From NCBI RefSeq assembly GCF_014879935.1, contig NZ_JACSRD010000218.1:1-54868 (forward strand): a stretch of 54,868 nt of DNA. The letters run 5' to 3'. This DNA comes from Prosthecobacter sp. (GTDB lineage: Bacteria; Verrucomicrobiota; Verrucomicrobiia; Verrucomicrobiales; Verrucomicrobiaceae). Under the pieces are notes generated by a model. It saw only the letters and a program-made list of their open reading frames with translations. It ran no database searches and was not told where the DNA came from. A program made the translations under genes and the position numbers. Positions 8,516-16,835 of the stretch are shown piece by piece. How positions within the stretch are numbered: the stretch's first letter is position 1; the number at the start of each line of letters is the position of its first letter.

Positions 8516-8956
8516 CTACCTGGCCTTCCTGGCACCGATTTTGCGCCCGCCCTCGACGACCGTCGCCTTCAGCCGTTCGAGGCAGGCCTTCCACGTGGCC
8601 CGGCTGATCGGGATGTAGCGTTCCGTGCCGTCGGGAAAGAGCTTGGTCTCAAAGATGTTGCTCGGCTGCTGGACGAGATCGTCGTACAGACCGTGGATGA
8701 AAAATGTGCGCGCGTCAGCACCATCCGGCCACGGGCTGGGCTGCCCGTCAGCCTCGCGTATCGCCGCCTCGATGGCCGAGAGAATCTCGACCGGGTTCAG
8801 CGTGATCTGGAGAGGTGCGCCTGATTTCAGGTAGTCCGCGATCGCGATCTGCACCTTGCCCAGGACGTCCTGGATCTGCCTCAGATCGGCTGGAGCGTCC
8901 GTCATCGCCGTCGGGCGGGCGGTGCGTTGGGGTTTAGAAGTGCGTCTGGCGGCCAT
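8516..8956 (-). CDS. Hypothetical protein
   Basis: This is an open frame of about 146 aa, convergent with comM and only 14 bases from its stop. The start is uncertain: ATG at 8956 gives a basic leader (MAARRTSKPQRTARPTA), while ATG at 8905 gives MTDAPADLRQIQDVLG and a more ordinary N-terminus. The body has an amphipathic helix region followed by PWPDGADARTFFIHGLYDDLV and ends in a basic tail, GGRKIGARKAR. No known motif, signal peptide or membrane segment is visible. Its upstream region is shared divergently with selO. I do not recognise the family. Confidence 0.6.
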   Translation of the reverse strand: MAARRTSKPQRTARPTAMTDAPADLRQIQDVLGKVQIAIADYLKSGAPLQITLNPVEILSAIEAAIREADGQPSPWPDGADARTFFIHGLYDDLVQQPSNIFETKLFPDGTERYIPISRATWKACLERLKATVVEGGRKIGARKAR

Positions 8957-9017
8957 GCGGCGGCAGCTTCGCACTGAAAGGCGGTGCGGCCAGGCTGGAT
9001 GAGTCCGATTTCGCGAA

Positions 9018-10481
9018 ATGGAAATCCCGCGCTACAGCATCGTCATGCCTGATTCCGCAGACCTTCCCACCTCACCCGCCGGATGGCGTCTGGAGCACTC
9101 CTATGCGCGGCTGCCGCAGGCATTTCATGTGAGCCTCATGCCCACGCCTGTGCGTGAGCCGCGGATGGTGGTGCTCAACGCGCCTCTGGCGGAATCCCTG
9201 GGCCTCGACGCCAGCTTGCTGAATGACGCGGCCCTGTTTGCCGGCAATTCGCTGCCACCTGGAGCGGAGCCGCTGGCGCAGGCCTACGCGGGCCATCAAT
9301 ACGTGCATTTCACCATGCTGGGGGATGGGCGGGCGATCCTCCTGGGGGAGCAGATCACCCCGCAGGGCGACCGCTTCGACATCCAGCTCAAAGGCCCGGG
9401 GCCGACGCCGTTTTCGCGTCGTGGGGATGGCCGCGCGGCGCTGGGGCCGATGCTGCGGGAACACATCATCAGCGAGGCGATGCACGCGCTCGGCATCCCG
9501 ACCACACGCAGTCTGGCCGTGGCCACGACGGGTGAGACCGTCTGGCGGCAGGATGGCGGCCTGCCCGGCGCGGTGCTGACCCGGGTGGCGGCCAGCCACA
9601 TCCGTGTGGGCACCTTTGAGTATGCGGCAGCCCGTGGGGACAAAGAAGCGCTGCGGGCGCTGGCCGATCACACACGGCAGCGGCATGACCCGGAGCTGGA
9701 GGGCGGCCACACCGAGTTCTTTGAAGCCGTGATGGAGCGGCAGGCCCGGCTGATCGCGCAGTGGATGCATGTCGGCTTCATTCACGGCGTGATGAACACG
9801 GACAACATGGCCCTCAGCGGTGAAACGATCGATTATGGCCCCTGCGCATTCATGGATGCCTACGATCCGGCCACGGTCTTCAGCTCCATCGACCGCCACG
9901 GCCGCTACGCCTACGGGAACCAGCCCCGCATCGCACAGTGGAACCTCGCCCGGCTGGCGGAGGCCACGCTGCCGCTGTTTCACGAGGATGAGAAGAAGGC
10001 GGTGGAGATCGCGAACGGGCTGATCGAGACGTTCGAGGGCCGTTTCAAGCACCACTGGCTCGCTGGAATGCGGGCGAAGCTGGGGCTCTGCACCGACGAG
10101 GACGACGACGCGGCTCTGATCGAGTCCCTGCTCGACTGGATGAACGAGACGAAGGCGGACTTCACCAACACCTTCCGCGATCTCACCCGTGGCCTCGGCG
10201 GATCACCGGAATGGCACGCGCGATGGCGTGAAAGGCTCCAGCGGCAGCCGCAGTCCACCGATGAAGCCGTCACATTGATGAGGCGGAGCAATCCCGCCTT
10301 CATTCCCCGCAATCACAAGGTCGAGGAGGCGCTGGCCGCCGCGTCGCACCACGGCGATCTCAATCCGATGCACCGCCTCCTCACCGTGCTGGCATCTCCC
10401 TTTGATCACACGCAGGACTCGCCGGAGTTCAGCCAGCCTGCGGACAACACGGAAGGCTATCAGACCTTCTGCGGGACCTGA
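9018..10481 (+). CDS. selO: Protein adenylyltransferase SelO (YdiU)
   Basis: The product (487 aa) is a SelO-family pseudokinase that transfers AMP from ATP to Ser/Thr/Tyr residues of proteins. Recognisable blocks are [20 protein letters not shown], the [20 protein letters not shown] nucleotide-binding region, [15 protein letters not shown] near residues 254-268, and [13 protein letters not shown] with the DFG-like Asp. The length matches the E. coli enzyme. The C-terminus ends TFCGT, with cysteine at the position that is selenocysteine in some eukaryotic homologues; here the codon is TGC, so it is not a selenoprotein. ATG 9018 and ATG 9048 are both possible starts. Confidence 0.93.
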   Translation: MEIPRYSIVMPDSADLPTSPAGWRLEHSYARLPQAFHVSLMPTPVREPRMVVLNAPLAESLGLDASLLNDAALFAGNSLPPGAEPLAQAYAGHQYVHFTMLGDGRAILLGEQITPQGDRFDIQLKGPGPTPFSRRGDGRAALGPMLREHIISEAMHALGIPTTRSLAVATTGETVWRQDGGLPGAVLTRVAASHIRVGTFEYAAARGDKEALRALADHTRQRHDPELEGGHTEFFEAVMERQARLIAQWMHVGFIHGVMNTDNMALSGETIDYGPCAFMDAYDPATVFSSIDRHGRYAYGNQPRIAQWNLARLAEATLPLFHEDEKKAVEIANGLIETFEGRFKHHWLAGMRAKLGLCTDEDDDAALIESLLDWMNETKADFTNTFRDLTRGLGGSPEWHARWRERLQRQPQSTDEAVTLMRRSNPAFIPRNHKVEEALAAASHHGDLNPMHRLLTVLASPFDHTQDSPEFSQPADNTEGYQTFCGT

Positions 10482-10545
10482 ACGAAGGAGATCCTGAAAC
10501 CTGAAACTCGAAATCCGACACCGAATCCAACAGAGCGACAAACCC

Positions 10546-11058
10546 ATGCCTTCACCCATCCGCCCCTGGTACTGGCCTGAACGAGGTCAGCCTGAACGCA
10601 CCGAGCCCTTCACCTGGATCGTGGAGGGTGTCATCGCGGCGTCGTGGTGGCCTGATCCGTATGTGTTTGAGATTTATGAGGAGCAGAACATCCGGGCGGT
10701 CGTGAACTGCTGCGAGTTCGACAACCGGCGCGATGTGCCGGAGCAGTTTGTGTATCATCACATCAATGTGCCGGACTACGGCGTGCCGACGGATGCTCAA
10801 ATTGAGCAGTTTGTGAGCTTGATGGACCGGCATCACGCGGCACGCGAGCCGGTGGTCGTGCATTGCGTGGCAGGCTGCGGCCGCACGGGGCAGTTCATCG
10901 TCGCGTGGTGTGCGAAAGCGGGCTTCATCCCGTCAAACGCTGATCCGGTGCAGTGGATTCGTGCTCGAAGGAAGTGCTGCCTGGAAACGCGCGAGCAGAG
11001 CGAGTGTGCGAAGCGGTGGATGAAGAAGCACAGCGCCGGGCGCACTCAGGATGCGTGA
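10546..11058 (+). CDS. Dual-specificity/tyrosine phosphatase-like protein
   Basis: The product (170 aa) is a small cysteine-dependent phosphatase. The P-loop is VVVHCVAGCGRTGQF, fitting HCX5R with catalytic Cys near residue 107 and Arg near 113. An upstream DYGVPTDAQIEQFVSLMD segment fits the general-acid loop and following helix of dual-specificity phosphatases. The N-terminus resembles CDKN3/PTP-like proteins that begin with a WIVEGVIAASWWP strand. There is no signal peptide, so it should be cytoplasmic. Its substrates are unknown. It sits about 65 bases after selO on the same strand and might be co-transcribed. It is followed by an inverted repeat before the convergent GTPase gene. Confidence 0.85.
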   Translation: MPSPIRPWYWPERGQPERTEPFTWIVEGVIAASWWPDPYVFEIYEEQNIRAVVNCCEFDNRRDVPEQFVYHHINVPDYGVPTDAQIEQFVSLMDRHHAAREPVVVHCVAGCGRTGQFIVAWCAKAGFIPSNADPVQWIRARRKCCLETREQSECAKRWMKKHSAGRTQDA

Positions 11059-11095
11059 GGCAGACGCGGGCGCGGAAGTCGCCGCGGTGTGATAT

Positions 11096-11162
11096 AGACA
11101 CTCCTGTCTGCACGAGCGTCACTGGGCACACGCACGCTGACTGCGGACAGACAAGAGTGTCT
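11096..11162. repeat. Inverted repeat between convergent genes
   Basis: AGACACTCCTGTCTG (11096-11110) pairs with CAGACAAGAGTGTCT (11148-11162) with one mismatch. An inner pair, AGCGT and ACGCT, extends the structure. It fills the gap between the phosphatase and the convergent COG0523 GTPase gene. It could act as a bidirectional terminator, but the long structured loop and lack of a T-run suggest a dispersed palindromic repeat. Confidence 0.55.
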
Positions 11163-11171
11163 GTCTCACCT

Positions 11172-12395
<1,224 letters not shown>

Positions 12396-12413
12396 GGGGA
12401 AAGGGTTGTTGGC

Positions 12414-13553
12414 TCAGACGCGCAGGAGTGATTTCGGCCAGGGGTCGTCAAAGGAGCCGCCGGAGCGCCAGTGGGCGATTTCTTCGTCGGTGCAGAAGCA
12501 TTCCTGAAGTTCCGGGACGAACACGGCGCGGTCGCGCTCCGGGCCGATGACGGTAAGTTCGCAGCGGCGGTCGCCGAAGACGGGATGAGCACCTTGGAGC
12601 TGCTCCTGGAGCAGGGCGATCTCCTCGGGGACCAGTTTGCCGTCGGGATTGGTGACGAGCGCGGCTTTCCAGTAAGCGGTCAGCTCCATGCCGACGCTGC
12701 CTGCGGCTTGATTCCACAGCAGGACATCGCGGTCGCGCGAGGCGAGCCAGATGAAGCCCTTGCTGCGATGGATGCCGGTGCCGAGACGCTCGCGAAACAA
12801 GGTCCACAGCCTGCGCGGGTACAGCGGGCGTGGATCGTCGATCACGGTGCTGCCGAGTTCGCCTGCTTGCGCGGCATTTTCGGTCAAGGCAGGCCACTGA
12901 GCGGCGATCTGACGTGCTTTTTCAAGGTCAAAGCTGCGGGTGCCCAGGAGCTTCTCCGGGGAGATGCGACCGTAGTTCACCGCATACAACGAAGCCTGAG
13001 GATTCAGAGCACTGAGATGCGTGGCGATGAGCTGGAGGCTCGGCGGCGGCAGTTGCTCGGTCTTGGTGAGGAGAATGACTCCGGCGAGCTGGATCTGCGC
13101 CAGCATCAGCGGCGCCTGCGGGTGCGAAAGCTCGCGGATGAGGCGACCGCCGCCAAAATCCTCCATGAAGGCCTTCGCGTCGATGAGGGTGGCGAAGGTG
13201 TCGAGCGTGAGGCCCGGGCGCTGGCTGATCTCCTCCACCAGCGGCCAGGGATGCGTGCTGCCGGAGGTTTCGATGACGATGTGATCGAGGTCATCCCGCC
13301 CCTGCCAGGCATCCAGCACGGCGGCGAAGGCCGGGCGCTGGGTTCCGCTGATGCTGCCCGCCTGGATGCTGGCAAAGTTTCCACGCGCCTCGTTCAGATT
13401 CTCAGGATCGCGCAGGAGATCGCCGTCCACCTCGAGTTCGCTCATGTCATTGACGATCACCCCCAGGCGCAGCTCCCCGCTCATGCGCAGCAGTCGGCGC
13501 AGCAGCGTGGTTTTGCCAGAGCCGAGAAAGCCGGAGATGACGGTGAGGCGCAT
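12414..13553 (-). CDS. COG0523 GTPase paralogue lacking the CxCC metal motif
   Basis: The product (379 aa) is homologous to the next gene along its whole length: Walker A SGFLGSGKTTLLRRLL, IVNDMSE, the ETSGSTHPWPLVE loop, TKTE in place of NKTD, and a CobW_C domain with HRSKGFIWLASRDRD. At the place where COG0523 proteins carry GCICC, it reads GSISG (residues about 66-70, bases 13344-13358), so all three metal-ligand cysteines are gone. ATG 13553 is chosen because MRLTVISGFLGSGKTT starts there; the frame also runs up to a TTG at 13580, inside an operator-like palindrome. It probably heads the operon with the CICC-containing paralogue. Cysteine-free COG0523 members are known as a minority class of unknown function. 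Confidence 0.88.
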   Translation of the reverse strand: MRLTVISGFLGSGKTTLLRRLLRMSGELRLGVIVNDMSELEVDGDLLRDPENLNEARGNFASIQAGSISGTQRPAFAAVLDAWQGRDDLDHIVIETSGSTHPWPLVEEISQRPGLTLDTFATLIDAKAFMEDFGGGRLIRELSHPQAPLMLAQIQLAGVILLTKTEQLPPPSLQLIATHLSALNPQASLYAVNYGRISPEKLLGTRSFDLEKARQIAAQWPALTENAAQAGELGSTVIDDPRPLYPRRLWTLFRERLGTGIHRSKGFIWLASRDRDVLLWNQAAGSVGMELTAYWKAALVTNPDGKLVPEEIALLQEQLQGAHPVFGDRRCELTVIGPERDRAVFVPELQECFCTDEEIAHWRSGGSFDDPWPKSLLRV

Positions 13554-13574
13554 GCCTGGGAAGAAGTTTTGTTT

Positions 13575-13591
13575 ATGCAAAAAGATTGCAT
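13575..13591. promoter_or_regulatory. Putative Zur/Fur operator 1
   Basis: A perfect 17-base palindrome, ATGCAA-AAAGA-TTGCAT, lies just upstream of the ATG of the COG0523 operon. Related palindromes occur at 13612-13626 and 14812-14828, all in one metal-homeostasis locus. On the minus strand a TTGCAA and a TTAAAT near here could serve as -35 and -10. The regulator is presumably the Fur-family protein encoded at 14315. Confidence 0.65.
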
Positions 13592-13610
13592 TTAATGTGC
13601 TTGTATTCTA

Positions 13611-13627
13611 TTGCAAGTAGATTGCAT
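13611..13627. promoter_or_regulatory. Putative Zur/Fur operator 2
   Basis: TTGCAA-GTAGA-TTGCAT, with a perfect TGCAA-N5-TTGCA core at 13612-13626. It covers the candidate ATG at 13626 of the rightward gene, which favours the ATG at 13644 as that gene's start. Together with operator 1, whose centre is about 36 bases away, it would control both divergent transcription units. Confidence 0.6.
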
Positions 13628-14315
13628 GAAAGCAAAGCCTCAAATGACGCTGACTCCTTCGCGACAGGCCTTCCAATTGCCGGGCATGGCTGCTCTGTCT
13701 GGAGTCCCGCTCTCCAGGCAGCGGGTGCTGCTGGCCGACTTCGCCGCCGCGCTGCGGCAGCAGATGTTTTTCTGGGGAAGGGATGTGATGAGCGGCGGGA
13801 ACCTGCTGCTGAGGCATGGTTTTGAGAAGCTGCCCTCCCCAGGCCTCAAGGGCACGAGCTGCTACCGCCTGACGCACGAGGATGGCGTGATCGAACTGCA
13901 TGGTGCCTGCGCCGGATGGTATCCGCAGGTGGGCAGTCAGCGTCCGGGATTCCTCTTTGTCCGCACCAAGGGGCGCTGCACCACGCACCGCCTGCATGAG
14001 CCGGTGGTGCCGGGGCGCTACCAGATCGAGGCGCTGCAAAACCACACCGCCGACGCCATGGCGGCCGCACGGCTCTTTGCCGGTTGGCTGGCGGGTTACG
14101 AGGCCTGGGTGAGGCGGCAGATGGGGCCGGGCTACCGCGCGGAGTGCCGGAATATGCTCGCCAGCCTGCCCAAGGGCCAGAGATGGCTGCCCGCGTCCGA
14201 GGCGGAGCGCTGGCTGCGTCTCCTTGCCACGCAAGGACCAGACGCTCCGCGTGCCAGAACCTTCCGGCCAAGCCGTGAGCAGGCCACTCCTTCTTTCCCA
14301 TCTTTGCTGAGCTGA
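13626..14315 (+). CDS. Hypothetical protein in putative zinc regulon
   Basis: The product is up to 229 aa; the start is either ATG 13626 (inside an operator-like palindrome) or ATG 13644 (MTLTPSRQAFQLPGMAAL). I do not recognise the family. The sequence is Arg-, Trp- and Leu-rich with GVIELHGACAGWYPQ, GFLFVRTKGRCTTHRLHEP and a C-terminal AEDELRWLRL-like helix region (ASEAERWLRLL). There is no signal peptide or clear membrane segment. Its stop overlaps the start of the Fur-family regulator by one base, and it is divergent from two COG0523 GTPases behind shared palindromes. The context points to metal homeostasis, but the biochemical role is unknown. Confidence 0.72.
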   Translation: MKAKPQMTLTPSRQAFQLPGMAALSGVPLSRQRVLLADFAAALRQQMFFWGRDVMSGGNLLLRHGFEKLPSPGLKGTSCYRLTHEDGVIELHGACAGWYPQVGSQRPGFLFVRTKGRCTTHRLHEPVVPGRYQIEALQNHTADAMAAARLFAGWLAGYEAWVRRQMGPGYRAECRNMLASLPKGQRWLPASEAERWLRLLATQGPDAPRARTFRPSREQATPSFPSLLS

Positions 14316-14812
14316 TGATGAACTCGATAGCCTCCGCTCCATCATCCTCCCAGGCGCAAGACGCTGCGGCTGGGATTTTGGCGTCCTTGCTGGAGCGGGG
14401 CTTCAAGCGCACCCATGCCCTCGTCTGCCTGCTGCGGGAGATGGCTGCCGATCCGCGACCTCGCACGCTGGCGGAGTGGGGCGAATGCCCGAGCCTTCAG
14501 GAGCGCAATGGGGTGACCCTCTACCGGCTGATGCTGAAGCTGGAGCAGGCCGGCGTGGTGCGCCGGGTGAACCTCGGGGAGCGGGCGCAGTGCTTTCAGC
14601 TTCTGCCTTCTGGTCCGGCCCCGGATTACCTTGTCTGCACGAGCTGCGGCGGCCTGGAGCAGGTGGAGACACCGCTGGAAGTGCGCGTGCTGGAGGAAAA
14701 TCTGGCGCGGAAGACCGGCTGGAAGGCCGTGCGCCATGAGCTGGAGTTCTTCGGCGTGTGCCCGAACTGCGCGGAGAACAGCAATGAAGCCGCGCACCTC
14801 GCAGTTATTTAA
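14315..14812 (+). CDS. Fur-family transcriptional regulator, probably Zur
   Basis: The product (165 aa from ATG 14315, or 164 aa from the adjacent ATG 14318) is a Fur-family repressor. An N-terminal winged helix (LLERGFKRTHALVCLLREM ... NGVTLYRLMLKLEQAGVVRRV) is followed by a dimerisation domain with two CxxC pairs, VCTSCGG (Cys108/111) and VCPNCAE (Cys149/152), the structural zinc site of Fur/Zur/PerR proteins, and His141. The usual HHDH regulatory cluster is not obvious. The start overlaps the upstream hypothetical gene. The link with COG0523 GTPases, which are classical Zur targets, makes zinc the likeliest signal. It probably binds the three WTGCAA-N5-TTGCAT palindromes around it. Confidence 0.87.
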   Translation: MMNSIASAPSSSQAQDAAAGILASLLERGFKRTHALVCLLREMAADPRPRTLAEWGECPSLQERNGVTLYRLMLKLEQAGVVRRVNLGERAQCFQLLPSGPAPDYLVCTSCGGLEQVETPLEVRVLEENLARKTGWKAVRHELEFFGVCPNCAENSNEAAHLAVI

Positions 14813-14828
14813 TGCAAAAGACTTGCAT
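14812..14828. promoter_or_regulatory. Putative Zur/Fur operator 3 with overlapping promoter
   Basis: A perfect palindrome, ATGCAA-AAGAC-TTGCAT, begins at the last base of the Fur-family gene. Its right half (TTGCAT, 14823-14828) could be a -35 element, with TATTGC at 14845-14850 as -10 after a 16-base spacer, driving a small downstream gene. A second hairpin, AGCACT-N7-AGTGCT, lies at 14840-14858. Confidence 0.62.
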
Positions 14829-14882
14829 TACACGGGGCCAGCACTATTGCAAAGTGCTGCCAGCTCCTCACCTCAAACCACC

Positions 14883-15125
14883 TTGTCGAGCTTGAACTCT
14901 ACTCGTGAAAATCCTTCTGAAGCCACTCCTGCCGCGCCTTACGCCGCGCTCGTCGTCGAGCGGGCGGACGGGCTGCGCACGCCGCTGGCGGAGGGCGAGT
15001 TCCGGTCTTCAGCGGGGAAGCTGCTGTTCGTCCGCCGGGGCGATTGCATCGAGATCCGCTGCCCGCGCAGCAAGGAGCTGTTTCGTGTCCATTTTTGCCC
15101 TGATCCGCCCACCGGGGCGGGCTGA
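14883..15125 (+). CDS. Small hypothetical protein downstream of Zur-like operator
   Basis: The frame ends at 15125 and codes for about 80 aa if it starts at TTG 14883; TTG 14892 is also possible, and there is no ATG. The C-terminal half looks like a small beta-rich domain (EGEFRSSAGKLLFVRRGDCI, then EIRCPRSKELFRVHFCPDP) with three cysteines. This frame is preferred over the GTG-started frame at 14905, whose translation is a Ser/Arg-rich shadow. The operator-like palindrome and promoter just upstream suggest a small metal-responsive protein. I do not recognise the family, and the start is not certain. Confidence 0.45.
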   Translation: MSSLNSTRENPSEATPAAPYAALVVERADGLRTPLAEGEFRSSAGKLLFVRRGDCIEIRCPRSKELFRVHFCPDPPTGAG

Positions 15126-15230
15126 GGCGCCCAGTTTCAGGTGGTGAAGACCTCACCGCCGGAAAAAAGCCCGAGGCCGGAGGTCCTTGAACCCGGAGCC
15201 CTTCAAAACACAACCAAACCACACACACAT

Positions 15231-16013
15231 ATGAAGGTATCCAACACTCTCGCGACACGCCTCGCGCGTCGCATCAACAACAAAGGCCTCACGCTCATCG
15301 AACTGCTGGTCGTGCTGCTCATCCTCATCGCGCTGGCGGGCATTCTCATCCCGCAGTTGCCGAACATGCTGACGCGTGCCCACACAGCTGCCGCATCCAC
15401 CAACATCCCGGAAGCCAACAAGCGCATTCAGGAGTTTGAGCAGATCTACTTCAAGCAGCCTGCGGGTTTTGATAACCTCACTAATGGCACCACTCTGGTG
15501 ACATACCTGCCCGGTGACGAAACCACTTATCTTAACCCTGCTGCCCTCAGCACGGTGGCAGGTAGCGCGGATGCATTGACCGCCGCTGGCATCACGACTG
15601 TGGCGCCTCTCGCTGCATCTCCTGCTGAGCCAACATTCAATCCCTACTCGGGTGTCAACGTAGCCGTGGCCGACGCTACCGTTGTTGCCTTCGTCCCCGA
15701 AGCAACTGCCGAAACGCTGCTCCGTCCAGACAGCCTCATCAATGACAACGATGCTTACGTTGCCTTTGGCATTGGTCAGCGTAGCGAACTCATTGGGCGC
15801 ACGACCAATGAGGCTCCTTATCACTTTGGTGACGGGGCTGGATCTGGTCCAGATACCAACTACGCACGTTATCTGGCCGTCTATAAAGTGGCCAACGACG
15901 GCACCGCTCTGAACAAAGCGATCTTCATCGGTGTTCTCGCAGCTCACGATGACGGTCTTGCCAATGCCAGCGGTCACGTTTCGGAATTCTTTGAAACCAA
16001 CTCCGAGCTTTAA
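15231..16013 (+). CDS. Type II secretion/type IV pilus pseudopilin (GspG-like)
   Basis: The product (260 aa) has a class III signal peptide: a basic leader (RLARRINNK) then G/LTLIELLVVLLILIALAG, with Glu at position 5 of the mature protein, ready for prepilin peptidase. The rest is a globular C-terminal domain, longer than a standard GspG (about 140 aa) and rich in Thr/Ala/Asn loops. ATG 15231 is chosen because it puts the cleavage site about 20 residues from the start; no Shine-Dalgarno sequence is visible. It heads the secretion gene cluster and is followed by a strong hairpin. It may therefore be the abundant major pseudopilin, made in excess over the rest of the operon. Confidence 0.85.
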   Translation: MKVSNTLATRLARRINNKGLTLIELLVVLLILIALAGILIPQLPNMLTRAHTAAASTNIPEANKRIQEFEQIYFKQPAGFDNLTNGTTLVTYLPGDETTYLNPAALSTVAGSADALTAAGITTVAPLAASPAEPTFNPYSGVNVAVADATVVAFVPEATAETLLRPDSLINDNDAYVAFGIGQRSELIGRTTNEAPYHFGDGAGSGPDTNYARYLAVYKVANDGTALNKAIFIGVLAAHDDGLANASGHVSEFFETNSEL

Positions 16014-16065
16014 TCCGCACGGCATCGCCTGATGCCTCTTGCGGCCTCACAGGGGCTGCTTTTCG

Positions 16066-16090
16066 CCCCGCCCGGATTGTCCGGGCGGGG
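16066..16090 (+). terminator. Strong GC hairpin after major pseudopilin gene
   Basis: CCCCGCCCGG (16066-16075) pairs perfectly with CCGGGCGGGG (16081-16090) around a 5-base ATTGT loop. It is followed by TCATTTCAAAA, so it is not a classical T-run terminator. It could attenuate transcription or protect the 3' end of the pseudopilin mRNA, setting a high ratio of this pilin to downstream products. Confidence 0.55.
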
Positions 16091-16144
16091 TCATTTCAAA
16101 ACGAGAGCCGAAAACCGGCCCGTCACAGCGCTTCATCCATTCCC

Positions 16145-16194
16145 CTGTCCCCATTCCTCTGTCCTTGGCTGTCATGACAAGGGAATGGGGACAG
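16145..16194. repeat. Imperfect inverted repeat upstream of second pseudopilin
   Basis: CTGTCCCCATTCCTCTGTC (16145-16163) pairs with GACAAGGGAATGGGGACAG (16176-16194) with two mismatches around a 12-base loop. The GGAATGGGGACAG wording looks like a dispersed palindromic repeat. It lies between the first pseudopilin gene and the next gene of the cluster. Confidence 0.5.
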
Positions 16195-16247
16195 AGCAAT
16201 CCGAACGCAGACGGTTTTGGCAACGAACTCCAGAGAACCCCAATTCC

Positions 16248-16835
16248 ATGCTCATCCACCCGCGCATTCACCATCGCCGCGCCGGTCACCGTTTTGCCTC
16301 AGGGCTGACGTTGATCGAGCTGCTGGTCGTGCTCATGGTACTCATCGCCGTGGCTGGGATTGTGGTCCCGAATTTGACCGATTTGCGCTTCGGCTTCGAT
16401 GGAGATCGGAAAACCGCATCGGAGATCGCCACGGAGAAGACGCTCATGGAGGTGCGGGCGGCCATCCTCGGCCCGGATGGAAAAAAGGGCCTGTGGAGCG
16501 ATCTGGGCGAGCGTGAGGCGGACCTGCCGCAGGACATTGCCGAGCTCTTTATCCGGAGGGCCGGATGGCCTAATTTTGACCCGAACACACGCCTCGGCTG
16601 GCGCGGACCGTATGTCATGGACAGCGGCGCACGCGATGGTGCCAATGATCCGGCCATTCTCGACGGCTGGGGCCGCCCCATCGTCATCCAGACGCCCACC
16701 GCGCTCACCATCCGTCTCGTCTCCGCCGGAGCCGACGGCATTCTCGAAACACCGCCCGCCACCGCGATGCCCACGCTCGCCGCCTGCGGGGACGACCTCG
16801 TGCTTTTCTTGCGAACCGCCGACACGCGTTCATGA
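16248..16835 (+). CDS. Type II secretion pseudopilin
   Basis: The product (195 aa from ATG 16248) has a basic leader (HPRIHHRRAGHRFAS) and the prepilin motif G/LTLIELLVVLMVLIAVAGIVVP with Glu5. The globular domain carries NLTDLRFGFDGDRKTASEIA and a tail with GADGILETPPATAMP, resembling GspG/GspH-like folds in which a DG.D-type segment may bind calcium. The frame is open upstream to 16032, but that part crosses repeat sequence and is not pilin-like. Its stop overlaps the next pseudopilin start (ATGA at 16832-16835), so it is translationally coupled to the rest of the operon. Confidence 0.83.
   Translation: MLIHPRIHHRRAGHRFASGLTLIELLVVLMVLIAVAGIVVPNLTDLRFGFDGDRKTASEIATEKTLMEVRAAILGPDGKKGLWSDLGEREADLPQDIAELFIRRAGWPNFDPNTRLGWRGPYVMDSGARDGANDPAILDGWGRPIVIQTPTALTIRLVSAGADGILETPPATAMPTLAACGDDLVLFLRTADTRS

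Noticed and set aside
9018..10481. SelO as a selenoprotein
   Set aside because: The C-terminal residue is encoded by TGC (Cys), not an in-frame TGA.
14905..15147. GTG-started frame after the Zur-like operator
   Set aside because: Its translation is Ser/Arg-rich and shadow-like, whereas the overlapping frame ending at 15125 looks like a protein.
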